Source: Lunularia cruciata | Taxonomy: Eukaryota; Streptophyta; Marchantiopsida; Lunulariales; Lunulariaceae | DNA length: 64,000 nucleotides | NCBI GenBank assembly: GCA_948567375.1 | Contig: OX419755.1 | Coordinates: 62,624,944-62,688,943 of the forward strand | Reading direction: 5' to 3' | Shown: in pieces, positions 34,988 through 45,980 of the stretch | Numbering within the stretch: the first letter of the stretch is position 1 | Layout of the letters: every line of letters starts with the position of its first letter | The notes under the pieces: generated by a model | What the model was told of the DNA's origin: nothing | The model's input: only the letters and a program-made list of their open reading frames with translations | Database searches by the model: none | Position numbers and translations under genes: made by a program

Positions 34988-36226
34988 TGTGAAAGACCAA
35001 GAAGAGAAATAAGAGAATGAAAAATCACTTTAGGATTCTTGAATGAGAGAAACTCCAAATGTGTAGCATGAACTTGGGATTGGGTATTTATAAGAAATAT
35101 ACAAGGCTCTTGAGAAGCTTCTCAAATTTTTTCTTAAAAGTCACCTTCTTAGGTACAAGCTAAGTGTAATACCAATAGCTAGACATATGATCTAGAGATG
35201 AAATTTGGGTTGGTAACATTTGGGAGGATGTTATACATGATAGACAAAGTAGATCAGACAAAGGTACCATCAAAAGAGTACTTCTACAAATAGGCCAGAA
35301 ACCAAAACATGCTTGAAGACTTTAGAATCAATAACTAGAAATATGATCCAGAGGTAAAACATGGGGTGGTGACATCTGGAAGGATATTACACATGATGGA
35401 GAATGTAGATCAGATAGAGGTATCACCAAAAGAGAACTTCTACTAATAGGGCAGAAGTCAAAAATAACATGAAAACTTTAAAGTCAATTTTGGAAGCCTA
35501 AACAAATGAATTAGGTCTCAAAAATGGAAAATTTCCTCTCTCTCAAGGAAAAAGGACTTGCCTTTTTCCCCATGATTCATCTAGTCAAGAGCTTTCCAAT
35601 GGTACCTTACCCATGCAATTTTGAGCTTCATACAAGAAGATTCTCTAAAAATTCCCTTTGGTCAAACCCATTTGACCAGCTAGATAGGACAAGGACTAAC
35701 ATGTTACCCATTCAACCAACTAATCCAAGTATGGAGCTTGCTGACAGGTCACCAATCCATGTATCTGATCCAAGGGTGGATCTTCCTTTGAGTGGATTCT
35801 TTTTGGTATATAATCAAGAGAAGGTGCTCCTTTGGGGCATCAGAGAATTGAGTGTGAAATTTGTGTTTTCTCTCTTGAAGAGTTCTCTTGTCCTCGGAGT
35901 ATTACACTAACTTAATTTGGAAGCTTTTTGAGAAACTTCCTTATAGAAGCAACCTACTTGGTGTGCAAGTTAAGCTAGTGAAGAAATTTCCAAAGAAATT
36001 TCTTTCTGAAAACCATCTACTTAATGTGCAAGCTAAGCTAGCCAATAAGCTTCTCAAGAAACTTTATTCTAAAAATTTCCACTTTGCATACACATTACCC
36101 AGTACTTGGAAGGTACCAAGAAGCTTCTTGGATGCTTCTAGAATATTCTTATAATTCTTGGTTATTTGGCGTATTTGCTACTTTGTTAGTCTTAACTAAC
36201 TCATTTATAAATTCAATATTGTTACA
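34988..36226 (-). repeat. Diverged LTR of the young Ty3 family, interrupted
   Basis: 34,988-35,164 and 35,907-36,226 together form an older LTR of the family seen at 54.7-60.4 kb (TGTGAAAGACC at one end, AATATTGTTACA at the other, with degraded aagcttctcaag arrays). It is split by a 742 bp insertion of another family (35,165-35,906). Confidence 0.75.
35165..35906 (+). repeat. Solo LTR of family B nested in another LTR
   Basis: Starts TGTAATACCAATAGC and ends GGAGTATTACA, so its ends are TG...CA with mirrored termini. Flanks CTAAG (35,160-35,164) and CTAAC (35,907-35,911) are a 4/5 target duplication. Homologous to 30,951-31,587. It contains open stretches but no recognisable protein. Confidence 0.7.
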
Positions 36227-36559
36227 TTCTTAAAGAGTTGCAAAAGTTTATTTATCTTTAGTATGAAGGATTTGGATGCTCAAAAAGGACCTAGTATTTG
36301 TATAGAGTTTACTATGATACACTAGTTTTTTGACATCCCTACAAATATAGTGATATGGAGATAACATTGATTTAAAGCCAGGGTAGAGATCTTTTTGAGG
36401 TTGATTTGGTAGAGATTTTACATAGAGAGTATGCTTCATCTACAATGATACCATCCAAGAAGGATATGCATAGCAACTACACAAATAGGCAGATGTGTAG
36501 AGATTACCATTTTATCAACCAATAGATTAGAGCAGATTGATATTTTATGTATACATTAA

Positions 36560-38880
36560 GAGATCTTTGATACGATTGGGCATGCAAAGGTTTTCAATAC
36601 TTTGGATCTTTGAGTAAAATATCATGAATTGCCAAGCAAGAAGGATGACAAGTCCAAGATAAAATTTGGTGTTATTGGTCATCATGGCAAGGATAAATTA
36701 TATCAATGGAAGTTGTTATCATTTGGATTGAAGAACTTTTGTGCCAAGTTCCATAGGGTCATGGACAAGATCCTAGCATTATTTTTCTTGGTATTATATT
36801 GATGAAATTTTGGTCTATAGCACTACTATGGAGGATCATGAGAGACATTTGTTATTTCTTGGAGTTGTTTGAGAGATTGGGATCTCATGGATTCAAATTA
36901 GATATTTTGAAATGCAAATTCTTACACAAGTAGATTGACTATTTGGGTCACGCTATCTAACTTAGTGGACTTTATGTTTAGCAAACCAAGGTGGAGGCTA
37001 TTGCAAGTGTTCCTTGGCCTTCAGATGTGAGCAAAGTGCAAGCATTTTTTAGGTTGACTTACTTCTATTGATGATACATTAGAGGATTTAGTGCCATTAC
37101 CAAAGCCTTGACAAAATTAACCAAGCTTACAAAGTAGGGTGCTGGGGAGATGAGCAAGAAAGAGCTTTTACATAGCTCAAGGAGAGGTTGACATTGGCCT
37201 CTATTCTTAGGAAACCAATCAAAGGATGATCATTTCAATTTCATATTGATTGGAATACGATGGGGCTTGGAGCAATGCTTAACTAAAAAGATAACGAGGA
37301 GGAGTTTATGGTAGCTTATGCTAATCATTCCATCAATTCAGCAAAGGCAAAGTATAGCTCATATGAGAGAGTGTTTGGGAGTAGCACATTTTGATGTTAC
37401 ACTTTTGGTAAATCCTTCACTCTCATCATTGATCAATCACTAAAGTGGTTTAGAGAATCTAACAAGCTTTTATTGAAGCTTGCATGATGGGCTCTAATTT
37501 TAAAAGAGAATGATTTCACAATTATTCATAGACCTGGAGTGGTGAACCATGGTGCAAATGAATTGAGTAGAAACCCATGTCCTAACCAACAAGATTAGAT
37601 TGGAGAACATTGGGATGGTGAGATAGATGAGGAGCTGGTGCTAGGTTGGCATGCATCTGCCTTTCTATATATATAGATTTTAATGGTATCTCTACTAGTA
37701 CAAACAAGAGGGGTTGTTGAGGTCATAGATCCAAAGGGTAGAGATATTGGTACATGTTATTTAGATATTCATAATGATGTCTTAGGATGGATTATCTTTG
37801 CATTGGTGTTGTGGGAGCATTAAATGATGCCACGGAGAAAGACCATGTCCTTCAACAAACTAAGCCATTTAGATTAGAGGTTGGACACCTTCTTTGTGTA
37901 TGGGATGATGGTAGAGTGCAAGTAGTACCAATTCCATCTCAAAAACCACAATTAGTATGTCATGCTTATGAGGAGTTAAGACATTTTGGAGTAAGGCATA
38001 CATATAGCTTACTCCATAGTCATTATGGATGGTGTGGTATACAAACCAATGTACAACCATTTTTTGCCAGATGTGTGATTTGTGACCAAGTTAGAGTATC
38101 ATTAAATGCTCTTGTACCATAATTACACACATTATGGTGTGGGAGAATAGGGGTTAGGTTACTATTGGATTTTGGAATTTGTTGGACCTTTACCATTAAT
38201 TGTGAGACATCATCAATATATTTTAGTTATGGTGAAGCACTATTCCAAGTGGATTGAGTTGGTGGTACTTCTTGACAAGTCTAGTGAAGGGATAGCTTAC
38301 TCGTTCTAGGATCGGGTTCTTGGTCATTTTGGTACACAAGTTGAGGTTTTGATTGATCAGGTACAAAGTCCTTGGGAGAGGTTCAAGCCTTGTGTGACAA
38401 GGCCTTGATTGATCATTATACTATCTATTGAGATCACCCTAAGGTAGATAGCTTAGCAGAGAGAGTGGTTTAGATGGTGAAGAAAGGATTGCATAAGTAT
38501 AGTTTGCAAAGAGACAACTTGGGAGATTAAGATCTCCAATTACCTTGTAGGCCTTGGACTATTAGTTCAATTGGTAATTATTCTTAACATCCTTCTCTCC
38601 TCACTTTCTACTCTATGGAAAAGATCTAGATTTACCCATAGTCATTTGTCATGATGCTACTTTGGTTTTGGACTTGGATGACTATACATATGGATGAGCG
38701 CATGTTCTCAATGGTAGAGACTTTTTGGAGAGTGATGTCGATGGAGTTTGAGAATGCAATGATTGCTTAGCATAAGATACCTTCCATTATGATACTTTTC
38801 AAGGAGGAAGTTATAGATCATAAATCCATCAATTTCATCCAGGTGATTATGTATACCTACAATAGATTACACTGATGACA
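36560..38880 (+). pseudogene. Decayed Ty3/gypsy pol: RT, RNase H, integrase
   Basis: Plus-strand frames with many stops read as Ty3 pol. RT: WKLLSFGLKNFCAKFHRVMD (about 36,710), then YIDEILVYSTTMEDHERHLL (about 36,800, in place of the usual DDILVYS). RNase H/tether: KPIKG, AYANHSINSAKAKYSSYE (about 37,310), FTLIIDQSLKWF, IHRPGVVNHGANELSR (about 37,530). Integrase zinc-binding part: 37,787-38,122 (VCHAYEELRHFGVRHTYSLL then CVICDQVRV). Core start: VGPLPLIVRHHQYILVMVKH (about 38,190). It pairs with the gag relic at 30 kb. No product can be made. Confidence 0.8.
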
Positions 38881-39062
38881 CTTGATGTAACTACATGAAA
38901 AACTATCTTGAGAGTGTGTAAGGTTTTGACTTTTGGAGTTCTTATGTTGGAAGGATATGATATTTTTGTTTGGATCATGTGCACAATTGTGTGCCATGCT
39001 ACCTCCCAAACATGGATGGCATTATGGACCCAAGCCTGGTAGTTGTATATGTAAGCTTATGG

Positions 39063-39194
39063 TGTTTGTTATGTGGCTCTTGTGGTGGAATTGCAACTAT
39101 GTTGGTGTGTGATAGCTGTTTGAGAGAATGGCATATGGCATGCTTGACTCCACTCACAATGATTCCTCAAGAAAAATGGTTATGTCCTTGATGT
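39063..39194 (+). pseudogene. PHD-finger module downstream of Ty3 integrase
   Basis: The frame reads CLLCGSCGGIATMLVCDSC then LREWHMACLTPLTMIPQEKW then LCP, a stop (TGA), C. Spacing is CX2CX11CX2CX4HX2CX13CX2C, a textbook PHD finger with the Trp two residues before the seventh Cys. The only damage is a TGA at the residue before the last Cys. PHD fingers usually read histone H3 tails. It follows the integrase relic by about 0.2 kb in the same strand. That is the place where chromoviruses carry a chromodomain, so I infer an alternative chromatin reader of this element; a captured host exon is the other option. Confidence 0.7.
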
Positions 39195-39370
39195 ACTTGA
39201 CTTGTAGCTAGTTAATTATTTATGTGATATTGATTGTAGACAAGCAACTGATAATGGGGCTCAATAGCACCCAGCCTTCTGATATTTGCTCACCATAGGC
39301 CATATCACATACTCGGAATAGATTGCTATTTGGAGTTGGAAGGACTTGACCACCAACTAGGGAGTGATTG

Positions 39371-39990
39371 TGATACTTTAGAGTTAATGTACAACTTTTA
39401 TCTTAGTTGTGCTTTTATAATAGATGATATTGACATCAATGTATGTTTTGTAACAATGTATATATGCACAATAACTATCACAACAGTTGTAGTACCAAAG
39501 CTAGTTTGCTTGCATGTTGGAGTGATAATTTTGGCGGTCAAAGTTATATTAGTAGTTGCTCAAAGAATACTTAGTGGTGGGAAGATTTTGAGTTAGGCTA
39601 CTAATCACACCATGGACCTACTATCACTTGCACCAATAGATGTGCCATCAATGGCGTTGTTAGGGCTAAAGAGCTAGGTCAAGCAGAGGAGTATACCTTC
39701 AAAGTTCAACTCTAGAGAGCTCACTTCTCTTATTTTGAGCCTTTTAGCTCCTGCCTATGGTAGACAAAGGCCGGCAAGTATCACATAGAGTCTCTTAGCT
39801 AGAGTGAGTGTGGCTTAACTATAATCAGTGTCCATTATTGGTAGATCATTGAGCTAAAGATAAATTTTTTATTTGAGTTGAGTGTGAACTAATTATTGTG
39901 GTACTTTAGAGTTTATGTATGATTTGTGCTTCTATAGTTTATGATGTTGATAGCAATATATATTGTGTAACAATGTCTATACACACAATA
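39371..39990 (+). repeat. Candidate right LTR region, flanked by a short direct repeat
   Basis: 39,492-39,895 matches 27,877-28,290 (see there). It is bracketed by two related blocks, 39,371-39,480 and 39,898-39,990 (tactttagagtt(a/t)atgta, then gatattgac/gatgttgat, then tgtaacaatgt). The structure block A, LTR-like block, block A' suggests either an insertion with a long duplication or a composite LTR. Confidence 0.45.
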
Positions 39991-40099
39991 TGTGCAAGTC
40001 TCAATTTGTATATTTCTTTAGCAACAGTGGTTGCTTTTATGATATCTTTGATGATCTTGAGTAGTGTTTTGTATAATCTTTTTATAGTCTTCTAATTCC

Positions 40100-42150
40100 T
40101 CTCTTCATCAATTCCTTTCACAACCAAATGCAACCAAATGCACTAGTACATCATCTTCTTGACATAATTCATATTAATCAAGTCTTGGTCATCTTTGACA
40201 TCAATTTTAGCTTCTCATGGTTTAGACACATGCAACATGAAGTTCCTATTGCAATTGGACTAACTTCTTCTACAAGTTTGCCACCTCCTCTCAATAATAC
40301 TATAAGAAAATGGTTTTCTCCCTTCTATAGGCCATGGACACCCTCTCATAATTTGTTTTTTTGAATGTCATTAGTTCTTCATTAGTGGTCAATTGAGTTG
40401 CTCAGGCTTGTAATTGCTTGACCATCTACTCGGTCTTTCCCTTCTCTACTATCAAATTGACTTTTAAAGAATTGCTCTAATTCTTTTGTTTAGTTCTCAA
40501 TCTGGCTAAGATGTTCCTTCTCATAACTTTTGGACATCTTCCAAAGAGGGTCCAAATTTCCCCTTCATTGTGTTGTTCTTCTCTTCCAATTTTACTTCCT
40601 GCATGTATAATGAAAGTTGAAGATTTGCCAATTTTTTCTCCAAAGCCTTCATGTGCAAGTTCTTCTATGCACTATTTTCCTTCAAAGCATCCATCTATTT
40701 CTATAAAGAAATTGATTGGATGCAATCCTTCCTTTGTTCTCCTTGAAGATACAAGACTTTGCTTCCAATGGCTCTTTTTATGTCTTTTAACTCCCTAGCT
40801 GAACATGCATCGTGGATACCGTCAATGTATATTCAAACATATTTGGGAAATTCTTCTCATACATGGCATAGAATGTATCTAAGGTTAATATCATTGGCAT
40901 AAGAATATCACCTACATATCTTACCCCAAAAATTGCTTGTGATACTTCTTTCTCTTCTTGAGTACTCAACTTGCACGCAAGTTCCTCAACTCCTTTGGTA
41001 TTGCTTCCAAAGATAAATCTTGCAAAGGTAGCTTCTCCCTTATTTGCTCTTATGATGGCTCAAGTATCAATGGTTATGGAAAGGTGGATCTTGGGATGGT
41101 AGGTCTTGATATATGTTCCTCCATCACCTCTTCCAATGCCTCAAGGGTTCTTTCACTCTTTATTACTACATTGGTAACTTGAAAGGCTTGGGAATGCCTT
41201 ATTTTGGGATTTTCTTCACATCTAGCTCAAAGAAGTATGTTGGATTGGCTGACATTGCATGCTCGAACTCCTTATTTTCTTTGTCTTATACTTGAGCCTC
41301 ATTGAGGCCTTAGTATGAGTTTGCCTCTTTCACTTTAGAATGTTTCTCTTCCTCAACATCTTTATGTTCTTCCTACTCACCTTATGATTCATTATTACTT
41401 GGGCTCTCTTTCTTTGCCAAGTGGAAGTCTCTACTATAATGTTAGTCTTAAACACTCTATGCTTCTCCTTCTTGATAGGTGACATAGATTTGCCAATCTC
41501 CATGTATTGTGCATTTCCTTACCTCATGGCATCCAATTATTTCTCTCTTGAGGGATAAGAATTAAAGTAGTCTTGCAATACCTTATGTTCCATAAACTAG
41601 ATCTTCTTTGTATTTGAGAGCAATCCATAACCAATATAAAAGTTAATGATAAAAGGTATTAGTTAATAGAGACTTGCACCTCAAAGACATTGTACATCTT
41701 TTGAGTGTATTGATAGAAAATTTATTCTCAATCATTTGGCTTCTCACAAAATATGTGCTCAAAGAATATTGCTAGTGAATTAATCAGGTATGTAGTCCAA
41801 TACGGGGAAAAGATTTTCTTAAGAGCTCCCATAATCACTCTCCTCATTAGGTTCTTGTAACTAACTTCCAAGCACCTAATCAATTTGTTCTTCTTGTGGA
41901 TAACACCTTTGCAAGTTGCTTCTTCATCTTGTTACTCAGGAGAGTGAACCTTGCATCAAATGTGTAACCAAAGACTTCACCTACACTCTCACCTAGTACT
42001 ACTCTCTAATGGCAAGGCATCCAAGTTTCACATGAGCTTGTAGACTTCTTAGTGTAATCTTCTTTTGTTCTAACATCTCCCAAGCTATCATAGCCCCATA
42101 TATACTCCCAACTCTATAATAGGAATGTTAGCTTCAATCTTTGCAAAAAT
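40100..42150 (-). pseudogene. Possible decayed coding region of unknown repeat
   Basis: On the minus strand runs of protein-like sequence appear between stops, e.g. LEALEEVMEEHISRPTIP (about 41,150-41,100), QEEKEVSQAIFGVRYVGDIL (about 40,960-40,900) and AQYMEIGKSMSPIKKEKHRV (about 41,500-41,440). They are lysine/glutamate-rich and repeatedly shifted. I cannot name a family. It could be ORF1 or gag of an old retroelement. Confidence 0.3.
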
Positions 42151-44624
42151 TTCTTCTTAGCTAATATTTCACATGGACCAATTGTATGAATCTCAAGGTT
42201 CCAATCGATATTTTATTCTTCTTGTGCACTCTTCTTACCATTTTGGCTACTAAAATTGATGGGCAAATTGATTTCACACTTAATATGATTGCTACATACT
42301 TACTTAACAAATAATTGATAGCTAAATGGTTGAATTGCACTAACAAAAAAAGATTTAGTAACTAGTGAATTATTTAATCAAATTACACTTCTTGATTCTC
42401 CCAATTTCTTTCTCCTTTATGTTATTCAAACATCAGCCATTGTCTTCATGTGTCATCCTTCAACCATGCAATTTAATCATCATTTAATGTCCATTCAAAA
42501 TTGCAATACAAATTTAGGTTTCCTTATGAAGATATCTCCATTGCCTTCCAAAGATATAGATTCTCTTTTGAAGACCACGCTTAATGTCTATATGAAAATG
42601 CAATGTAGATTTAGGTTTCCTTTCAAAGATGTTTACATCACTTCCAAATGTATGGGTTATCTTCTAAAGACAAAGTCTTTGTTTGAAAAATGCATATCCC
42701 TCTCTTGAGTCAACAATAACTTCTTTCAAAAGGATAATATCTTTGGAGGATATGCAGAGTTCCCTCTAGAGTGATGCATAAGTGATACTTGCAACGGAGA
42801 GTTGATGATGTCCTTGAAACATTATGCAGTATCTTCCAAAGATCCCATAAGTAAGTTTTGCCCCCAAAGAATTTTATATATCCAATTTATCCTTTTTTCC
42901 TTTTGGAGTGAAGACTTTATATATTTTCTTTAGAAAAAGAAGTGAAAGAAACCATAAATTTCTTCTAAAATATATATATTTAATAAAAACTCATGATTAA
43001 TCTCAACCATAAATTGCTTGTACTTTAAGAATTGCATCTTATATTTGATAGCCAAAAAATAACCATCCTCTACTTCTTTTATTGTGTGTAGGAAGTTTAT
43101 TGATCTAAGACTTGAAGACTTGTATACAAGTTCTAGAATAACTAGTTAAAACATGAATATGAAGTACAAAGAGTTTGTAATTTGTAGTTAAATTCTTTGA
43201 CTTATATACTAAATATATTTGTCTTTTATAACACATCACTTATATGATTGATATAGGTGTGAGAGATGATGATTTGTCATAGTATAAGCATTTTACTCTC
43301 TATTATTATCATTATTTTTGAATAGATAAACAGAATTATGCACAGATAAAGGTGATAAGAAACCTATAAACTTTTACTTTCTAAATACAATTTATTGACA
43401 CTAGATAACTCTTTCTATACATGGCAACTCTTATTATATTTCTGGAAAAATTAGATTTGTTATAATAATTTTGGTATCTTCTTGATGTCAATGTATCCAA
43501 TGAGGTCAAGTTATAATATTCACTCAACATAATCATCATAGCTTTGCTAATGTTAGGATCGAATTAAATTTATCCATAAAAAGCAAATCAATTACGTTGT
43601 TGTACTTGGTTAGATTACATTAACTTCATTAATAGTTTCTAATTCTTTTATTGCTTGTACTTATATTCCACATTGTGAGGATTGAATCTTTGTTTTATTA
43701 TTAGTTCTCACATATGGAATATAAGTTATGTATCTAGAATAGCTTTTCTTCTCAATGTCCACAATCTCCATATAAAAAGTACTATTACTTAGCCTTTTGA
43801 TTGGTTAATATTTTATTTATTTATTGATACAATAGAAACTCATGATTGATCTCAACCACAAATTACATGTCCTTTAAGAATTGTATCTAATAATTTATAT
43901 TCAATAAATAGACAACTTGTACTTCTTTAATTTTATGCAAATATGATCGATTAGATGGAAATTTTGACAAAAGAAAGCATTTGGATATCATCTCTTGTTG
44001 AAGAATTTTGCATAAGTTGCCAGTTTAGATGCAATGCTATAAACTTCATTGATCTAATCAAATCATATCACTTACAAATAGATTTATTTGATAATACATC
44101 CTTCAAGATTTGATAAAAAAAATCTTGTTATATCCTTTATGCAGAATATTTAGCACTGCACAAGAGAGATGTTAAGGTTTACAAAACCCTAACTAAAGAT
44201 GAAAGAAACCAATTACAAAATCTTACGAGTCCTAGAAATCCCTTTTACATTTGTATTCATAAGTTGAATGCCTTTGCATTCATTCTATGGTTTAAATAAT
44301 TTGTTCTACATCTTTAAAATCCATTACAAATATTTTCCATATAGCTTATTCTCTTGTAATATTTGAAGTTCTTCACTTCTCTGATTTAGGTGAATTTTTT
44401 CTTTGATGTTTTATGATTTTATGAAAAATATGTCATTCAGAAAGACAATAATAGAAATTTCTAAGTAAAGTCAACAAATATAGTTCATCAACACTATTAT
44501 AATATGAAAATTAGTGAAACTAATAGCTTCACCATGTATTTAAAATAGCACTAGTTTTTGAAAGAAGTGGTAATTTATGTCTTTACTTACAATCTACAAA
44601 ATAAATAAATAAATATAAGTGTAA

Positions 44625-44627
<3 letters not shown>
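42151..44627. other. AT-rich repeat DNA, no gene
   Basis: AT-rich, stop-dense sequence. It includes the second copy of the repeat at 26,330-26,830 (here 43,370-43,870). Short open frames such as 42,448-42,708 show no motif. Confidence 0.5.

Positions 44628-44697
<70 letters not shown>
44628..44697. repeat. (TA)n microsatellite
   Basis: About 35 uninterrupted TA dinucleotides, directly followed by the first unit of a duplicated RT fragment. Confidence 0.95.
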
Positions 44698-44700
<3 letters not shown>

Positions 44701-45276
44701 GGATGTCTAAATTTGTGAAGTAGTAATAACACCTTGAAGATGATCAAAGAAGTAGTACATCTCAACAAGAGATTTTGGTTCTTAATAGTTTCTTTACTTA
44801 GTACCTAGTAGTCAATACACATATTTGTACTTTTATCTCTTTTATTTCTAAACAGAATCAAGACTCCATATGGAGACAAGTTTGGTTAGGTGAATACACT
44901 CCTTCAACATTCCTCCATTTTAACTTTATATTCTTCTGTAGTAATAACTTTAATTTAGTATGTATAAATATAAATATAAATATAAATATAAATATAAATA
45001 TATAAATATATAATTATATATAAAATTATATATAATGGATGTCTAAATTTGTGAAGTAGTAATAACACCTTGAAGATGATCAAAGAAGTAGTACATCTTC
45101 AACAAGAGATTTTGGTTTTTAATAGTTTCTTTACTTAGTACCTAGTAGTCAATACACATATTTGTACTTTTATCTCTTTTATTTCTAAACAGAATCAAGA
45201 CTCCATATGGAGACAAGTTTGGTTAGGTGGATACACTCCTTCAACATTCCTCCATTTTAACTTTATATTCTTCTGT
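44698..45276 (-). repeat. Duplicated Ty3 RT fragment with microsatellite spacer
   Basis: Units 44,698-44,939 and 45,034-45,276 are nearly identical (a handful of differences). On the minus strand each reads as the start of a Ty3 reverse transcriptase: NLSPYGVLILFRNKRDKS then MCIDY, matching the usual SPYGAPVLFVKKKDGS..MCIDYR. They are separated by a TATAAA-type microsatellite (44,962-45,033). Non-coding relics. Confidence 0.75.
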
Positions 45277-45980
45277 CTTATTGGGTAGAAAATTATATAA
45301 AGATTTTAAGATTTTAATATTTATATCTTACTTATATTATTTAAAAACTGCCTTATAAATATTTATTTAAAATAAATAAATATTTGTTGTTCCTTTTTGG
45401 TTTTGGTAGACCTATCATATTTTAATTGTATATGTTTAATCAATTTATTGAAAATCAAGAGAAGAATCTAGATTGCATGAAATATCAAAGTATAGAATTG
45501 ATTGTAGATTATCTTGATGCATCTATGTATTGTATTTCAAAAGCTTTTGGCTTTAAAATAAATTTTTTAACTGTTTGTATATATAGTCATACTCTTCAAT
45601 GAAAAAGTTAAAGATATAAATCATAATAAGAATACAAGTTGAAATTTTACAATTTCATAAAATAATTTCAACTCAGCTTAAAATAAGAATGTTGCAAAAT
45701 AAATTCATTGTTTACCATCAGTTATACGATTGCTGAACAGAAGTCAATGAAGTCAAAATATATTTTCCTGAAATCTCTGATCTAACTATCCCACCTTGAA
45801 ATATTGATTCTTGTATTATAAGCATAAGCATTGAATTATATACATCTTCGTTTTGATTTTTTTAAATACAATCCCATAATCTAGAGAAGTTACAAAAAAT
45901 TACCTTTTGGTTGCAGTGGAGGAAAACTATTTCCAACAAAAATTTAGTAATCCAAATAAAGCAATTTCCTCTTCCAGGAT
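45277..45980. other. AT-rich DNA, nothing recognised
   Basis: Strongly AT-rich, stop-dense, no repeats shared with the rest of the window that I could see. Confidence 0.5.
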
